Shown here: positions 23,592-32,958 of the stretch, one piece after another | Numbering within the stretch: the stretch's first letter is position 1 | Layout: every line of letters begins with the position of its first letter | Origin: Cloacibacterium rupense | GTDB taxonomy: Bacteria; Bacteroidota; Bacteroidia; Flavobacteriales; Weeksellaceae | NCBI RefSeq assembly: GCF_014645495.1 | Contig: NZ_BMLV01000005.1 | Coordinates: forward strand, 118,521 to 182,520 | Length of the DNA: 64,000 nt | Reading direction: 5' to 3' | Notes under the pieces: generated by a model | Told to the model about the DNA's origin: nothing | The model's database searches: none | Seen by the model: only the letters and a program-made list of their open reading frames with translations | Made by a program: the position numbers and the translations under genes

Positions 23592-26108
23592 TTATTTTAC
23601 TTCTAAAGCTTTATCTATTCTATAAACCAAATCTTCTAGATGGTATTTGGTTACACTATCAGAATATTGAGAAGCAGCTTTAGCCGCTTCGTTTCTAATA
23701 TCCCTCAGGGTTCCTCTAACCAATGCTTTTACATCTGAATTGTCTGAACCACCAATTCTAATGATAGAACCACCAGCAGGAGAATCTGTTTTTGACAATA
23801 AATTATCTACAAAACTTCTTTGTAAATTTCTTCTATAAATATCAATTTTAGAAGATGTTTTTAATTCAGAAAATATACTAGTTTTCAAATCTTGAAGATA
23901 ATCAAACAAAGCATAAGCATTAGCATCTATAGCTTCTCCTTTGTTTAGATTTTCTAAAACACCATTCATCAAAATTCTATTGAGAACTCCATTTTGTAGA
24001 TTGCTTACCACATCAACTGGCGTTCTATTGATTTTGTCGAGAACACTGGTTTTAAGAATCCAATTAGGGGTAGTAAAAGCATAATCATTTAAAAATTTCA
24101 AAGCCTCTTTTTGTTCTGCTTTTGAAACCAATTCATAAACTGCACCTTTTTGTTCTACTGTTTTTGGTGTTTCCATTACACCGCCAATGTATTTAGCAAC
24201 GTGACCTAAATATCTTGCAAATTGTCCAGAAACTTGATTGTAACGATCTGCTAACACGCTATAATCTTCATTGGGTTTTGTGCTCCAAGCTTCTAGATTG
24301 TCTATCACTCTTTGTAGATTTTTCACGCCATATTTACCAGCAATCATAGGATTATCACCTACTTGTTCGCTTTGTGAACGCGGATCATAAGGATTGGTTT
24401 CAGTACCGAACCAAAGTCTTAGGTTTTGTAATTTTTCGATCGTCCATTTATTGATATAAGCTTTTTCTTTCTCTGGTGAATCATAGTTATAAAATCTTCT
24501 ATATCCCCATTCTATTGCCCAATTATCGTAATCTCCAATTCTAGGCATTAAATTATCTACATTTATTTTATCTTCTGGTTGTGCAACGTAATTAAATCTG
24601 GCATAATCCATAATAGACGGAGTATGACCATTGGTTTTAAGCCATGCATTATTTCTAAGATTTTCTACAGGAACAGTAGAACTAGAGCCATAATTATGTC
24701 TAAGACCAAGCGTATGACCTACTTCGTGAGAAGAAACAAATCTAATCAATTCCCCCATTAATTCATCATCAAAATCTACTTTTCTTGCTCTTGGGTCATT
24801 TGGTGATGCTTGCACAAAATACCAGTCATTCAGAAGTTTCATTACATTATGGTACCAATTGATGTGGCTTTCTAAAATCTCGCCTGTTCTTGGGTCTGAA
24901 ATTGAAGGACCTGAAGCATTAGGAACATCCGAAGGTTTATAAACTACTGCAGAAAATCTAGCATCTTCTAAGCTCCATTCTGGGTCATCTTTAGGATTAG
25001 GAAGTTTAGCATAAATGGCGTTTTTGAAACCCGCTTTTTCAAAGGCTTTTTGCCAATCATTTACTCCTTGTATTAAATATGGAATCCATTTTTTGGGTGT
25101 TAAAGGATCTATGTAGAAAACAATAGGCTTTGCAGGTTCTACCAACTCTCCTCTTTTGTATTTTTCTACATCTTTTGGTTTCGGTTCTAGTCTCCATCTT
25201 TTGATTAGAGAAACCCTTTCTACACCCTGAGGATTAAGGTCAAAATCGGTATAACCTACCGTAAAATAACCCACTCTAGGATCAAAATATCTGGCTTGCA
25301 TTTTATCTTCGGGAAGCAAAACAATTGAAGAGTTTACTTCCACCGTATAATTACCGCTTACTTCAGGTTTTGGAGCGCCAGGAATTGGTGATGATTCTCC
25401 CGCACCTCTGTTATAAGTTTTAGTGGTATTTATTTCAATATTTGTAGGAAAAGACTTAACAAAATTCACAAAAGATTTATCTTTTTGAAAACTCCCTACT
25501 TTAAAACCTTTTTTAAATCTTGTATCAAAAGAAACAATATCATTATCTGCATTGATAAAATCTGTAACATCTATTACTGTAGATTTCTTGTCTTTGCCAA
25601 AAGCCTTAATATCAAAAGCATATTCTATGGCATTTACATTATTTCTCATCACTGTATTGTACATTGCAGAAGTAGAATCTTTAGCATAATCAACAAAAGA
25701 AACAGAACGCACAAATACCTTATCATTGGGACCTTTCTCAAAACTAATTACATTTTGGCTGATTTGATCGCCTGCATATCCAGAAAAACCAGAGCGCATC
25801 TCAGCTCCAGCTTTGGTTAATCTAGTTACTACCAAAAATTCTTTTTTTAGAGATTTATCTGGAATTTCGAAGAAATATTTATCTTCTACTTTGTGTACGG
25901 TAATAATTCCATCATCACTTACCGCTTTGCTGGTGATTACTTTTTCGTACGGTTGAATTTTTTCTGGTTTTTTGTCTTTAGGTTTGGCAACATTGGCAGT
26001 GTCTTTTTTGGCTTTTACTTCCACTTTTACACTATCTTTTTCTTGAGAAAATACACTTACCGATGCCAAAAGCGATAAGGCACAAAAAAATCTTAGTACA
26101 TTTTTCAT
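23592..26108 (-). CDS. Secreted zinc-dependent metalloprotease (DUF5117/DUF4953 type)
   Basis: An 838-residue exported zincin. A signal peptide ends at SVSVFSQ, followed by a Lys/Pro-rich linker (about residues 22-55). The middle region matches DUF5118/DUF5117, and the catalytic HEVGHTLGLRHN is near residue 462 with an adjacent conserved N-Y-G-S-S. PSIMDYARFNYVAQPED is the downstream Met-turn-like motif of the family, then the helical DUF4953-like C-terminus. These proteases are widespread in Bacteroidota; the natural substrate is unknown. The gene stands alone between rlmD and the DUF6452/DUF6048 pair, with terminators on both sides. Confidence 0.92.
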   Translation of the reverse strand: MKNVLRFFCALSLLASVSVFSQEKDSVKVEVKAKKDTANVAKPKDKKPEKIQPYEKVITSKAVSDDGIITVHKVEDKYFFEIPDKSLKKEFLVVTRLTKAGAEMRSGFSGYAGDQISQNVISFEKGPNDKVFVRSVSFVDYAKDSTSAMYNTVMRNNVNAIEYAFDIKAFGKDKKSTVIDVTDFINADNDIVSFDTRFKKGFKVGSFQKDKSFVNFVKSFPTNIEINTTKTYNRGAGESSPIPGAPKPEVSGNYTVEVNSSIVLLPEDKMQARYFDPRVGYFTVGYTDFDLNPQGVERVSLIKRWRLEPKPKDVEKYKRGELVEPAKPIVFYIDPLTPKKWIPYLIQGVNDWQKAFEKAGFKNAIYAKLPNPKDDPEWSLEDARFSAVVYKPSDVPNASGPSISDPRTGEILESHINWYHNVMKLLNDWYFVQASPNDPRARKVDFDDELMGELIRFVSSHEVGHTLGLRHNYGSSSTVPVENLRNNAWLKTNGHTPSIMDYARFNYVAQPEDKINVDNLMPRIGDYDNWAIEWGYRRFYNYDSPEKEKAYINKWTIEKLQNLRLWFGTETNPYDPRSQSEQVGDNPMIAGKYGVKNLQRVIDNLEAWSTKPNEDYSVLADRYNQVSGQFARYLGHVAKYIGGVMETPKTVEQKGAVYELVSKAEQKEALKFLNDYAFTTPNWILKTSVLDKINRTPVDVVSNLQNGVLNRILMNGVLENLNKGEAIDANAYALFDYLQDLKTSIFSELKTSSKIDIYRRNLQRSFVDNLLSKTDSPAGGSIIRIGGSDNSDVKALVRGTLRDIRNEAAKAASQYSDSVTKYHLEDLVYRIDKALEVK

Positions 26109-26152
26109 TCGATTTTAATTATTTTTCTTGGTTAGATTTTAATCAAATTTGA

Positions 26153-26190
26153 TTAAAAAAATTGGGGATTCTTATTTGAACCCCCAATTT
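26153..26190 (-). terminator. Rho-independent terminator of rlmD
   Basis: A 9-bp stem AAATTGGGG/CCCCAATTT, extended by GATTC/GAAC pairing in the loop, followed leftward by a seven-T run. It begins 3 nt after the rlmD stop. Confidence 0.85.
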
Positions 26191-26192
26191 AG

Positions 26193-27602
26193 TTATTTTT
26201 TTATTAATAAAGCGATATTTTCTACATGATGCGTCTGCGGAAACATATCTACTGGTAAAATCTTGACCAAATCATAATCATCTTTCATCAGCGCTAAATC
26301 TCTGGCTTGGGTAGCCGAGTTACAACTGACATAGACAATTTTCTTAGGAGCTAATTTTAGAATTTGTTCTACTACTTTTTGATGCATTCCGTCTCTCGGA
26401 GGGTCTGTAACCAAAACATCCGCTTTTGGATGATTGGCTAAAAATTCTTCTGTGAAAACATCTTTCATATCACCACAATGGAATTCACAATTTTCTAAAC
26501 CATTGAGTTTGGCATGTTCTTTAGCAGCATCTATTGCTTCTTGCACAGATTCTATCCCGATTACATATTTTGCTTTTTTGGCAATATATTGAGCAATAGT
26601 GCCAGTTCCGGTATACAAATCGTAAACCACATCATTTTCAGTAATTCCTGCAAATTCTAGTGTTTTTCTGTAAAGATTAAGCGCTTGCTTATAATTGGTC
26701 TGGAAGAAAGACTTAGGTCCAATTTTAAACTGAAGTCCATCCATTTCTTCATATAAAAATCCTTCACCAAAATAGGTTTGAATATCTAGGTCATACACAG
26801 AATCATTCCCTTTGGAATTAATGGCAAAAACCAAGGTTTTAATCTGTGGAAATTTCTCTAAAACGAAATTGAAAAGATTTTCTCTATTTTCTTTTTCCTC
26901 TCTATACAATTGGAATAAAACCATCCATTCTCCTTTAGAATTCTGTCGAAGCATAAAAGTTCTAAGGAAACCTTCTTGATTTTTGACATCATAAAATTCT
27001 AAACCATTTTTTATGGCATAGTCTCTCACAGCCAATCTCATTTCGTTAGAAGGTTCTTCTTGCAAGAAACACTCCTTTAAATCCAAAATCTTGCTCCACA
27101 TTCCTGGGATATGAAAACCTAAGGCATCTTTGTTACCAAAATTTTCTTCGGAACTGATTTCGAATTGAGTAAGCCAACGAGCATTAGAAAAAGAAAATTC
27201 CATTTTATTTCTGTAGAAATATTCTTCTTCCGAGCCTAGAATAGGCAAAGTTTCGAAATTTTCTATTCCGCCAATTCTTTTGATATTGTTATAAACTTCT
27301 TCTTGTTTGAAATCTAATTGTTTTTCATAAGAAAGATTTTGCCACTTGCAACCACCACAAACACCGAAATGAATGCACTTTGGTTCTACTCTGTATGGTG
27401 ATTTTTCTAAAATTTCTAGCACTTCAGCTTCGTAATATTTAGATTTTGCTTTTTTTACTCTGGCATTTACTATATCACCTGGCACAGCACCAGTAACCAA
27501 AACGGTTTTACCTTCTTCAGTTTTACCTACTGCTACACCTTTAGCTCCTGCAGAGATTAGCTTTATATTTTCTAAAATTATATTTTTCTTTTTCTTACTC
27601 AT
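26193..27602 (-). CDS. rlmD: 23S rRNA (uracil-5-)-methyltransferase
   Basis: A 469-residue class I methyltransferase of the RumA/RlmD family that makes 5-methyluridine in 23S rRNA using S-adenosylmethionine. A TRAM domain occupies residues 8-65. The 4Fe-4S cluster Cys residues are Cys76, Cys82 and Cys85 in PKCIHFGVCGGCKWQ, with a fourth in DLKECFLQ. SAM binding is VYDLYTGTGTIAQYIA, and the catalytic Cys is in KIVYVSCNSATQARDL. Position 1939 specificity is by family convention only. Confidence 0.95.
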   Translation of the reverse strand: MSKKKKNIILENIKLISAGAKGVAVGKTEEGKTVLVTGAVPGDIVNARVKKAKSKYYEAEVLEILEKSPYRVEPKCIHFGVCGGCKWQNLSYEKQLDFKQEEVYNNIKRIGGIENFETLPILGSEEEYFYRNKMEFSFSNARWLTQFEISSEENFGNKDALGFHIPGMWSKILDLKECFLQEEPSNEMRLAVRDYAIKNGLEFYDVKNQEGFLRTFMLRQNSKGEWMVLFQLYREEKENRENLFNFVLEKFPQIKTLVFAINSKGNDSVYDLDIQTYFGEGFLYEEMDGLQFKIGPKSFFQTNYKQALNLYRKTLEFAGITENDVVYDLYTGTGTIAQYIAKKAKYVIGIESVQEAIDAAKEHAKLNGLENCEFHCGDMKDVFTEEFLANHPKADVLVTDPPRDGMHQKVVEQILKLAPKKIVYVSCNSATQARDLALMKDDYDLVKILPVDMFPQTHHVENIALLIKK

Positions 27603-27622
27603 TTTTTCTTTAAAAACTTTGG

Positions 27623-27630
27623 CAAAATTA
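27623..27630 (-). promoter_or_regulatory. -7 element for rlmD
   Basis: Leftward TAATTTTG matches TAnnTTTG, 20 nt before the rlmD start. Confidence 0.5.
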
Positions 27631-27642
27631 CACTTTTAAAAA

Positions 27643-27668
27643 TAAAAAAACGGACTTAGTAAAGTCCG
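27643..27668 (-). terminator. Rho-independent terminator of the thioredoxin-fold lipoprotein gene
   Basis: A 7-bp stem CGGACTT/AAGTCCG with a 4-nt loop and an eight-T run leftward, 27 nt after the stop codon. Confidence 0.85.
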
Positions 27669-27694
27669 CTTTGTTTATATCTTTTATTTTTTAA

Positions 27695-29212
27695 TTATTT
27701 ATGATTGTGTCCATCATTAGCAGAATGCTCTTCTACAGGTGGAGGAGGTGGCGGCATCATTTGTTGATTTTGATTAGGCAATACTGATGGTGGCATTAAA
27801 CCTGATGCTTTGTTAAGTGCATCTACAAATTGTGGATCACCTATATTGAAATAAGTTCTACCAGATATTTTACCATCTTTATCTAAGATAACAAAACTAG
27901 GCATTTTGAAACCATATACAGCAAATTGTTTTGCAATTTCAGAATTCATCCCTTTTTCGCCATAGAAATTTACACCTTTTATGTCTTTGAACATTGCATT
28001 GGCAGTTTTCTTAAATTGGTCTTGGGTATCATCTAAATCTACAAATGCGAAATTAATTTTTGCTCCATAGAATTTCACCATTTCTTTAAGTACAGGAACT
28101 ACGCTTTGGTTGATGTAAGGATTCCAAGAAGCATAGAAAACAGCCACTGTAGGTTTTCCTTTCAGTTCAGAAAGTGAAGATTTTTTACCATCTAATTTCA
28201 CCAATTCTGTTTTAGAATAATCTGTTCCTACTGGTAAACCGTAGATGGCTTCTTCTACTTTTTTAAGGTCAGCTTTCATAGATTCTGACTTTACTTTAGA
28301 ATTAAGTACCTTCATAATTTCTGGCACTTTCGGATTATTGGGTTGAAGGTCAAACTGAGTGGCTACTGTAGCCAGTAAATAGTCTTTAACCTTATCAGAA
28401 ATATCTTTTTTAGTGTCTAAAAACTTAGCAAATATTTCTACATTAGAGTTTGGCGCTGGTGTTTGATTCGCTTGAAAATATTTTTGGAATTCTGCACCAT
28501 ATTTAGATAACAAATAATTTCTATAGGTCGCCATATTCTCTACAAATTTTTCGTTTTCTAATGATTTCTGAAAATCTTTTAATTTGTCTGAAGGCTTATA
28601 ATTAGGATTATTGGTAGCTTGACCATGCAATGCTTCATATTGAGAAGAAATTCTAAGCAAGGTAACATCTAGTTCGTTTTTGCTCAATTTTTTCACATCG
28701 CTATCAGGCTTTTTAGTATCAGCTATTTTATCTAATTCCTTAGAAATTTCTGTTTTATATTTTTCTAATTCTTTCAAAAAATCTGTTTCATTTTTGGTAA
28801 CTACAGATTGATTGATTTTAGAAAGGTATTCATTAATATATTTTTGGCTTTCAGTTAAAAACTCTGTATTACCTTTAGCATCTCCAGAGATTTGCATGGT
28901 CATAGGAAACATAATAGCATCTGCTTTTATGTCTACTTTATCACCACCTTTCAGATAAATAAAACCTGAACTACCACCGTAGGTAATAATGTAAACTCCA
29001 TTTTTTGGAATTTCAATAGTTTGAGAAAAATTTCCTTTTGCATCAGTTCCGAAATTAGCAACTGGCAATGTAGCAATACCTGTTGTTTCTATTATCTCTA
29101 TTCTTTCTAGAGGTCTAGCATTTTGTAGATTACCTGAGATGGTTACTTTACCACCTTTAGAACAAGAAATAATTAAAATGGCAAAAAATAATAATAAAAA
29201 ATACTTTTTCAT
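27695..29212 (-). CDS. TlpA-like thioredoxin-fold lipoprotein without CxxC
   Basis: A 505-residue lipoprotein: MKKYFLLLFFAILIISCSKG has a lipobox with Cys17. Residues about 22-110 form a DUF4369-type beta domain (VTISGNLQNARPLERIEI). A long Lys/Glu-rich helical region follows. Residues about 335-470 are a thioredoxin fold of the TlpA/AhpC group, but the site that should hold CxxC reads FYASWNPYINQSVVP, so both catalytic Cys are absent. The tail is Gln/Met/Pro-rich (PPPPPP) and ends with His residues. It is probably periplasm-facing and not a disulfide reductase; a binding or scaffold role is inference. Monocistronic. Confidence 0.85.
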   Translation of the reverse strand: MKKYFLLLFFAILIISCSKGGKVTISGNLQNARPLERIEIIETTGIATLPVANFGTDAKGNFSQTIEIPKNGVYIITYGGSSGFIYLKGGDKVDIKADAIMFPMTMQISGDAKGNTEFLTESQKYINEYLSKINQSVVTKNETDFLKELEKYKTEISKELDKIADTKKPDSDVKKLSKNELDVTLLRISSQYEALHGQATNNPNYKPSDKLKDFQKSLENEKFVENMATYRNYLLSKYGAEFQKYFQANQTPAPNSNVEIFAKFLDTKKDISDKVKDYLLATVATQFDLQPNNPKVPEIMKVLNSKVKSESMKADLKKVEEAIYGLPVGTDYSKTELVKLDGKKSSLSELKGKPTVAVFYASWNPYINQSVVPVLKEMVKFYGAKINFAFVDLDDTQDQFKKTANAMFKDIKGVNFYGEKGMNSEIAKQFAVYGFKMPSFVILDKDGKISGRTYFNIGDPQFVDALNKASGLMPPSVLPNQNQQMMPPPPPPVEEHSANDGHNHK

Positions 29213-29247
29213 TTTTCGTTTAAAAAATTGTTTTAATAATTGATTAG

Positions 29248-29255
29248 CAAAAATA
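29248..29255 (-). promoter_or_regulatory. -7 element for the thioredoxin-fold lipoprotein gene
   Basis: Leftward TATTTTTG matches TAnnTTTG, 35 nt before the start codon. Confidence 0.5.
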
Positions 29256-29310
29256 TACTTTTAGTTTTATTTGCTAAAATAAACTTTACATTTTGGGAAT
29301 TATTTAACGA

Positions 29311-29339
29311 AAAATCACCTCAAGCAGAGAGGTGATTTT
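29311..29339 (-). terminator. Terminator of the sdhCAB operon
   Basis: An 11-bp perfect stem AAAATCACCTC/GAGGTGATTTT with a 7-nt loop, 22 nt after the sdhB stop. The T tract is short and largely inside the stem. Confidence 0.75.
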
Positions 29340-29361
29340 CAATTTATTCAGTTTATAAAAC

Positions 29362-30132
29362 TTATTCAGCAGTTGTAAACTTAGCAGCAAGGAATTCTCT
29401 GTTCATTCTTGCTATATTTTCTAGAGAAATTCCTTTCGGGCATTCTATTTCGCAAGCGCCTGTATTTGAACAGTTTCCAAAGCCTTCTTCGTCCATTTGT
29501 TTCACCATATTAAGCACTCTTCTGTTGGCTTCTACTCTACCTTGTGGTAAAAGTGCAAACTGAGAAACTTTAGCTCCTACAAACAACATTGCAGAACCAT
29601 TTTTACAAGTTGCTACACAAGCTCCACAACCAATACAAGCTGCAGCATCCATAGCTTTATCAGCATCTTCTTTCGGAACTGGGATTGCATTTGCGTCTAA
29701 TGTATTTCCAGAAGTATTTACCGAAACGAAACCACCAGCAGCCATGATTCTATCAAAAGCACTTCTGTCTACTACCAAATCTTTGATAACTGGGAAAGCA
29801 GCACTTCTCCAAGGTTCTATATGAATGGTCTCACCATCTTTGAACATTCTCATGTGAAGCTGGCAAGTGGTAATACCTGTATCAGGACCGTGTGCTCTAC
29901 CATTGATGTAAAGCGAACACATACCACAGATACCCTCTCTACAATCGTGATCGAAAGCTACGGGTTCTTTTCCTTCGTTTACTAGATTTTCATTAAGCAT
30001 GTCTAGCATTTCTAGGAATGAAGAATCTGGTGAAACGTCTGATATTTTATAGGTCTCGAATTGACCTTTTGTTTTATTATTTTTTTGTCTCCAAATTTTC
30101 AGAGTCAGATTTAATCCTTTTTTAGCACTCAT
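29362..30132 (-). CDS. sdhB: Succinate dehydrogenase/fumarate reductase iron-sulfur subunit
   Basis: A 256-residue subunit carrying three Fe-S clusters between the flavin and the membrane quinone site. The 2Fe-2S ligands are in [15 protein letters not shown] and TTCQLHM; the 4Fe-4S ligands are in [11 protein letters not shown]; and the last set is in [17 protein letters not shown]. It is the third gene of sdhC-sdhA-sdhB and follows sdhA by 24 nt. The operon layout with one cytochrome subunit is that of the Bacteroidota type-B enzyme, which acts in the TCA cycle and may also run as a fumarate reductase. Confidence 0.97.
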   Translation of the reverse strand: MSAKKGLNLTLKIWRQKNNKTKGQFETYKISDVSPDSSFLEMLDMLNENLVNEGKEPVAFDHDCREGICGMCSLYINGRAHGPDTGITTCQLHMRMFKDGETIHIEPWRSAAFPVIKDLVVDRSAFDRIMAAGGFVSVNTSGNTLDANAIPVPKEDADKAMDAAACIGCGACVATCKNGSAMLFVGAKVSQFALLPQGRVEANRRVLNMVKQMDEEGFGNCSNTGACEIECPKGISLENIARMNREFLAAKFTTAE

Positions 30133-30156
30133 AATTATCTTTTTTTATGTTGGAGA

Positions 30157-32169
30157 TTATTTATAAGATCTAGTTTTAACTTCAATATTCTCGTACACCA
30201 ATTCTTCTTTGTGCAATACTTCGGCGTTGATATCATCACCTTTGTATTCCCAAACTGCGGCGTATTTGTAATTTTCGTCGTCTCTTTCTGCTTCACCTTC
30301 TGGTGTTGCGTGGTCTTCACGGAAGTGACCTCCACAAGATTCGTTTCTATTAAGAGCATCTATAGCCATTAATTGTCCTAATTCTAAGAAATCTGCTACA
30401 CGGAAAGCTTTTTCTAACTCTGGGTTCATACCATCTGCATCACCTGGTACTCTAACGTCTTTCCAGAATTCATTTCTAATTTCTTCAATTTCTTTGATGG
30501 CTTCTGCTAAACCTTCAGGAGTTCTTCCCATTCCAACTTTATTCCACATTACGTTTCCTAATTTTTTATGGAAATAATCTACAGATTTAGAACCGTTATT
30601 GTTTAAGAAGAAATGTACTTTATCTTTGATTTCTTTTTCAGCAGCTTCAAATTCTGAAGAATTAGTAGGTATTGCACCTGTTCTAATATCAGCTGATAGA
30701 TAATCTGCGATGGTATAAGGAAGTACAAAATAACCATCTGCCAAACCTTGCATTAATGCTGATGCACCTAATCTATTCGCTCCGTGGTCAGAGAAATTAG
30801 CTTCACCTATTACGAAACAACCAGGAATGGTACTCATCAGATTATAATCTACCCAAACTCCTCCCATTGTGTAATGAACCGCTGGATAAATTTTCATAGG
30901 AGTTACATAAGGATCGTCTGCAGTAATTTTTTCATACATTTGGAATAGGTTTCCGTATTTTTCTTCTACCCATTTTTTACCCAAATCATAAATTTGTTTA
31001 TCTGAAGGATTGTGGATGTTTTTCTCAGTAGCAGCTTCTCTACCTTTTTTCATAATTTCTGTAGAGAAATCTAGGAAAACACCTTCTTTAGTATCATTAT
31101 TTTCGATTCCGAAACCAGCATCACATCTTTCTTTGGCTGCTCTAGACGCTACGTCTCTAGGCACTAAGTTACCAAATGCAGGATATCTTCTTTCTAAATA
31201 GTAATCTCTGTCTTCTTCTTTGATGGTTTCAGGTTTTAATTTACCTTCTCTGATGGCAACAGCATCTTCTAATTTTTTAGGGACCCAAATTCTACCTGAG
31301 TTTCTAAGAGATTCTGACATTAAGGTCAATTTAGACTGCTGAGTTCCATGAACAGGAATACAAGTCGGGTGAATTTGCACAAAACAAGGATTAGCAAAAA
31401 ACGCTCCTTTTTTGTGAATTTTCCATGCGGCAGAAACGTTAGAACCCATTGCATTAGTAGAAAGGAAATATACATTACCATAACCACCAGAAGCAATAAC
31501 TACAGCGTGAGCAGAATGTCTTTCAATCTCGCCAGTTACCATGTTTCTAGCAATAATACCTCTTGCTTTGCCATCTACTAATACTAGATCCATCATTTCG
31601 TGACGGTTGTACATTTTAATTCTACCTTTACCGATTTGACGGCTCATTGCAGAATAGGCACCTAATAATAACTGTTGACCCGTTTGTCCTTTAGCATAGA
31701 AAGTTCTCTTTACCTGAGTTCCCCCGAAAGAACGGTTGTCTAATTGACCACCGTAATCTCTACCAAAAGGTACACCTTGTGCTACACATTGGTCTATAAT
31801 ATTTGCAGAAACTTCAGCTAATCTGTGTACATTAGCTTCTCTTGCTCTGTAATCTCCACCTTTTATGGTATCATAGAATAGTCTGTAAACAGAATCACCA
31901 TCATTTTGATAGTTTTTGGCTGCGTTTATACCACCTTGTGCTGCAATAGAGTGTGCTCTTCTTGGCGAATCTTGGTAGCAAAAAGCTTTTACATTATATC
32001 CTTGTTCTGCCAATGTAGCCGCAGCAGAACCGCCAGCTAAACCAGTACCAATAATAATAATGTCAATTTTATCTCGGTTGTTAGGTGCAACCAAGTTCAT
32101 ATGATCTTTATGATTTTTCCATTTGTCTGCTAATGGACCTTTAGGAATTTTAGAATCTAGAATGCTCAT
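30157..32169 (-). CDS. sdhA: Succinate dehydrogenase/fumarate reductase flavoprotein subunit
   Basis: A 670-residue catalytic subunit that oxidises succinate to fumarate. The FAD-binding motif is [20 protein letters not shown], and the covalent-FAD His is in [18 protein letters not shown]. The HPT substrate motif is seen in [11 protein letters not shown], and [17 protein letters not shown] is the second FAD contact. Length above 640 is normal for the Bacteroidota form. It follows sdhC by 16 nt. Confidence 0.97.
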   Translation of the reverse strand: MSILDSKIPKGPLADKWKNHKDHMNLVAPNNRDKIDIIIIGTGLAGGSAAATLAEQGYNVKAFCYQDSPRRAHSIAAQGGINAAKNYQNDGDSVYRLFYDTIKGGDYRAREANVHRLAEVSANIIDQCVAQGVPFGRDYGGQLDNRSFGGTQVKRTFYAKGQTGQQLLLGAYSAMSRQIGKGRIKMYNRHEMMDLVLVDGKARGIIARNMVTGEIERHSAHAVVIASGGYGNVYFLSTNAMGSNVSAAWKIHKKGAFFANPCFVQIHPTCIPVHGTQQSKLTLMSESLRNSGRIWVPKKLEDAVAIREGKLKPETIKEEDRDYYLERRYPAFGNLVPRDVASRAAKERCDAGFGIENNDTKEGVFLDFSTEIMKKGREAATEKNIHNPSDKQIYDLGKKWVEEKYGNLFQMYEKITADDPYVTPMKIYPAVHYTMGGVWVDYNLMSTIPGCFVIGEANFSDHGANRLGASALMQGLADGYFVLPYTIADYLSADIRTGAIPTNSSEFEAAEKEIKDKVHFFLNNNGSKSVDYFHKKLGNVMWNKVGMGRTPEGLAEAIKEIEEIRNEFWKDVRVPGDADGMNPELEKAFRVADFLELGQLMAIDALNRNESCGGHFREDHATPEGEAERDDENYKYAAVWEYKGDDINAEVLHKEELVYENIEVKTRSYK

Positions 32170-32185
32170 AATAATATAGATGTAA

Positions 32186-32851
32186 TTATTGAGTTACGAA
32201 ATGAAAAACAGCTACTATAATAAATCCTAGAGGAATTAAGATAGAATACCAAGTTCCTAATGTGTTTACACATTTTAAATACTTAGGATGTCTCGCTCCA
32301 ATAGATTGGAATGAAGACTGAAAACCGTGAGAAAGGTGTAATCCTAGTAACACAAAAGAAATAACATAAAATGCTACTCTTATTGGGTCTGCAAACTTAG
32401 CGTGTAGTTCTTCCCAATATCTCCCTTCATCAATTGCTAAACCTTCTAGATATTTGTAATTCATCTCATGAACCCAAAAATCATAGAAGTGAACGCCTAA
32501 AAATGCTAAAATAACCGCTCCAGAAATAATCATATTTCTAGACATCCAAGTAGAGTTTCCGCTGTTTTTGGCTACAGCATATTTTACTGGTCTCGCATTT
32601 TTGTTTTTAATTTCTAGTACAAATCCCATCACAAAGTGAAACACTACACCAGCAATTAATACCGGCTGCATTGCAAATTGAATTAGAGGATTGTAACCCA
32701 TAAAATGTGAGGCTGCATTAAAAGGACCTTCTTCACCAAACAATGAAAGTAAATTTACCGAGAGGTGAATTAATAAGAAAATCAGCAAAAACATTGCTGA
32801 AAGCGCCATTAAAAACTTTCTACCAATTGTAGATTGAGTTAATCCTGCCAT
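32186..32851 (-). CDS. sdhC: Succinate dehydrogenase cytochrome b subunit
   Basis: A 221-residue integral membrane subunit with about five helices. His residues suited to bind two b haems are visible in [32 protein letters not shown] and [12 protein letters not shown]. The single-polypeptide diheme anchor identifies a type-B enzyme, which usually reduces menaquinone in this phylum. First gene of the operon; its promoter region holds a perfect 14-bp inverted repeat just upstream of the -7 element. Confidence 0.95.
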   Translation of the reverse strand: MAGLTQSTIGRKFLMALSAMFLLIFLLIHLSVNLLSLFGEEGPFNAASHFMGYNPLIQFAMQPVLIAGVVFHFVMGFVLEIKNKNARPVKYAVAKNSGNSTWMSRNMIISGAVILAFLGVHFYDFWVHEMNYKYLEGLAIDEGRYWEELHAKFADPIRVAFYVISFVLLGLHLSHGFQSSFQSIGARHPKYLKCVNTLGTWYSILIPLGFIIVAVFHFVTQ

Positions 32852-32900
32852 TGTTTATATTTTTTTTGAATTTCCACAAAATTAAGAATTATAAAGTGGG

Positions 32901-32921
32901 CAAAAATATGACAAATGTCAT
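32901..32921 (-). promoter_or_regulatory. sdhCAB promoter with an inverted repeat
   Basis: Leftward TATTTTTG at 32901-32908 fits the -7 consensus, 50 nt before sdhC. Directly upstream, in what would be the spacer, is the palindrome ATGACA-TT-TGTCAT (32908-32921), a plausible operator for a CRP/FNR-type or other dimeric regulator. Confidence 0.5.
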
Positions 32922-32958
32922 TTTTTGTATTTTGTAATGGTTCTAAATAAGACTTAGT

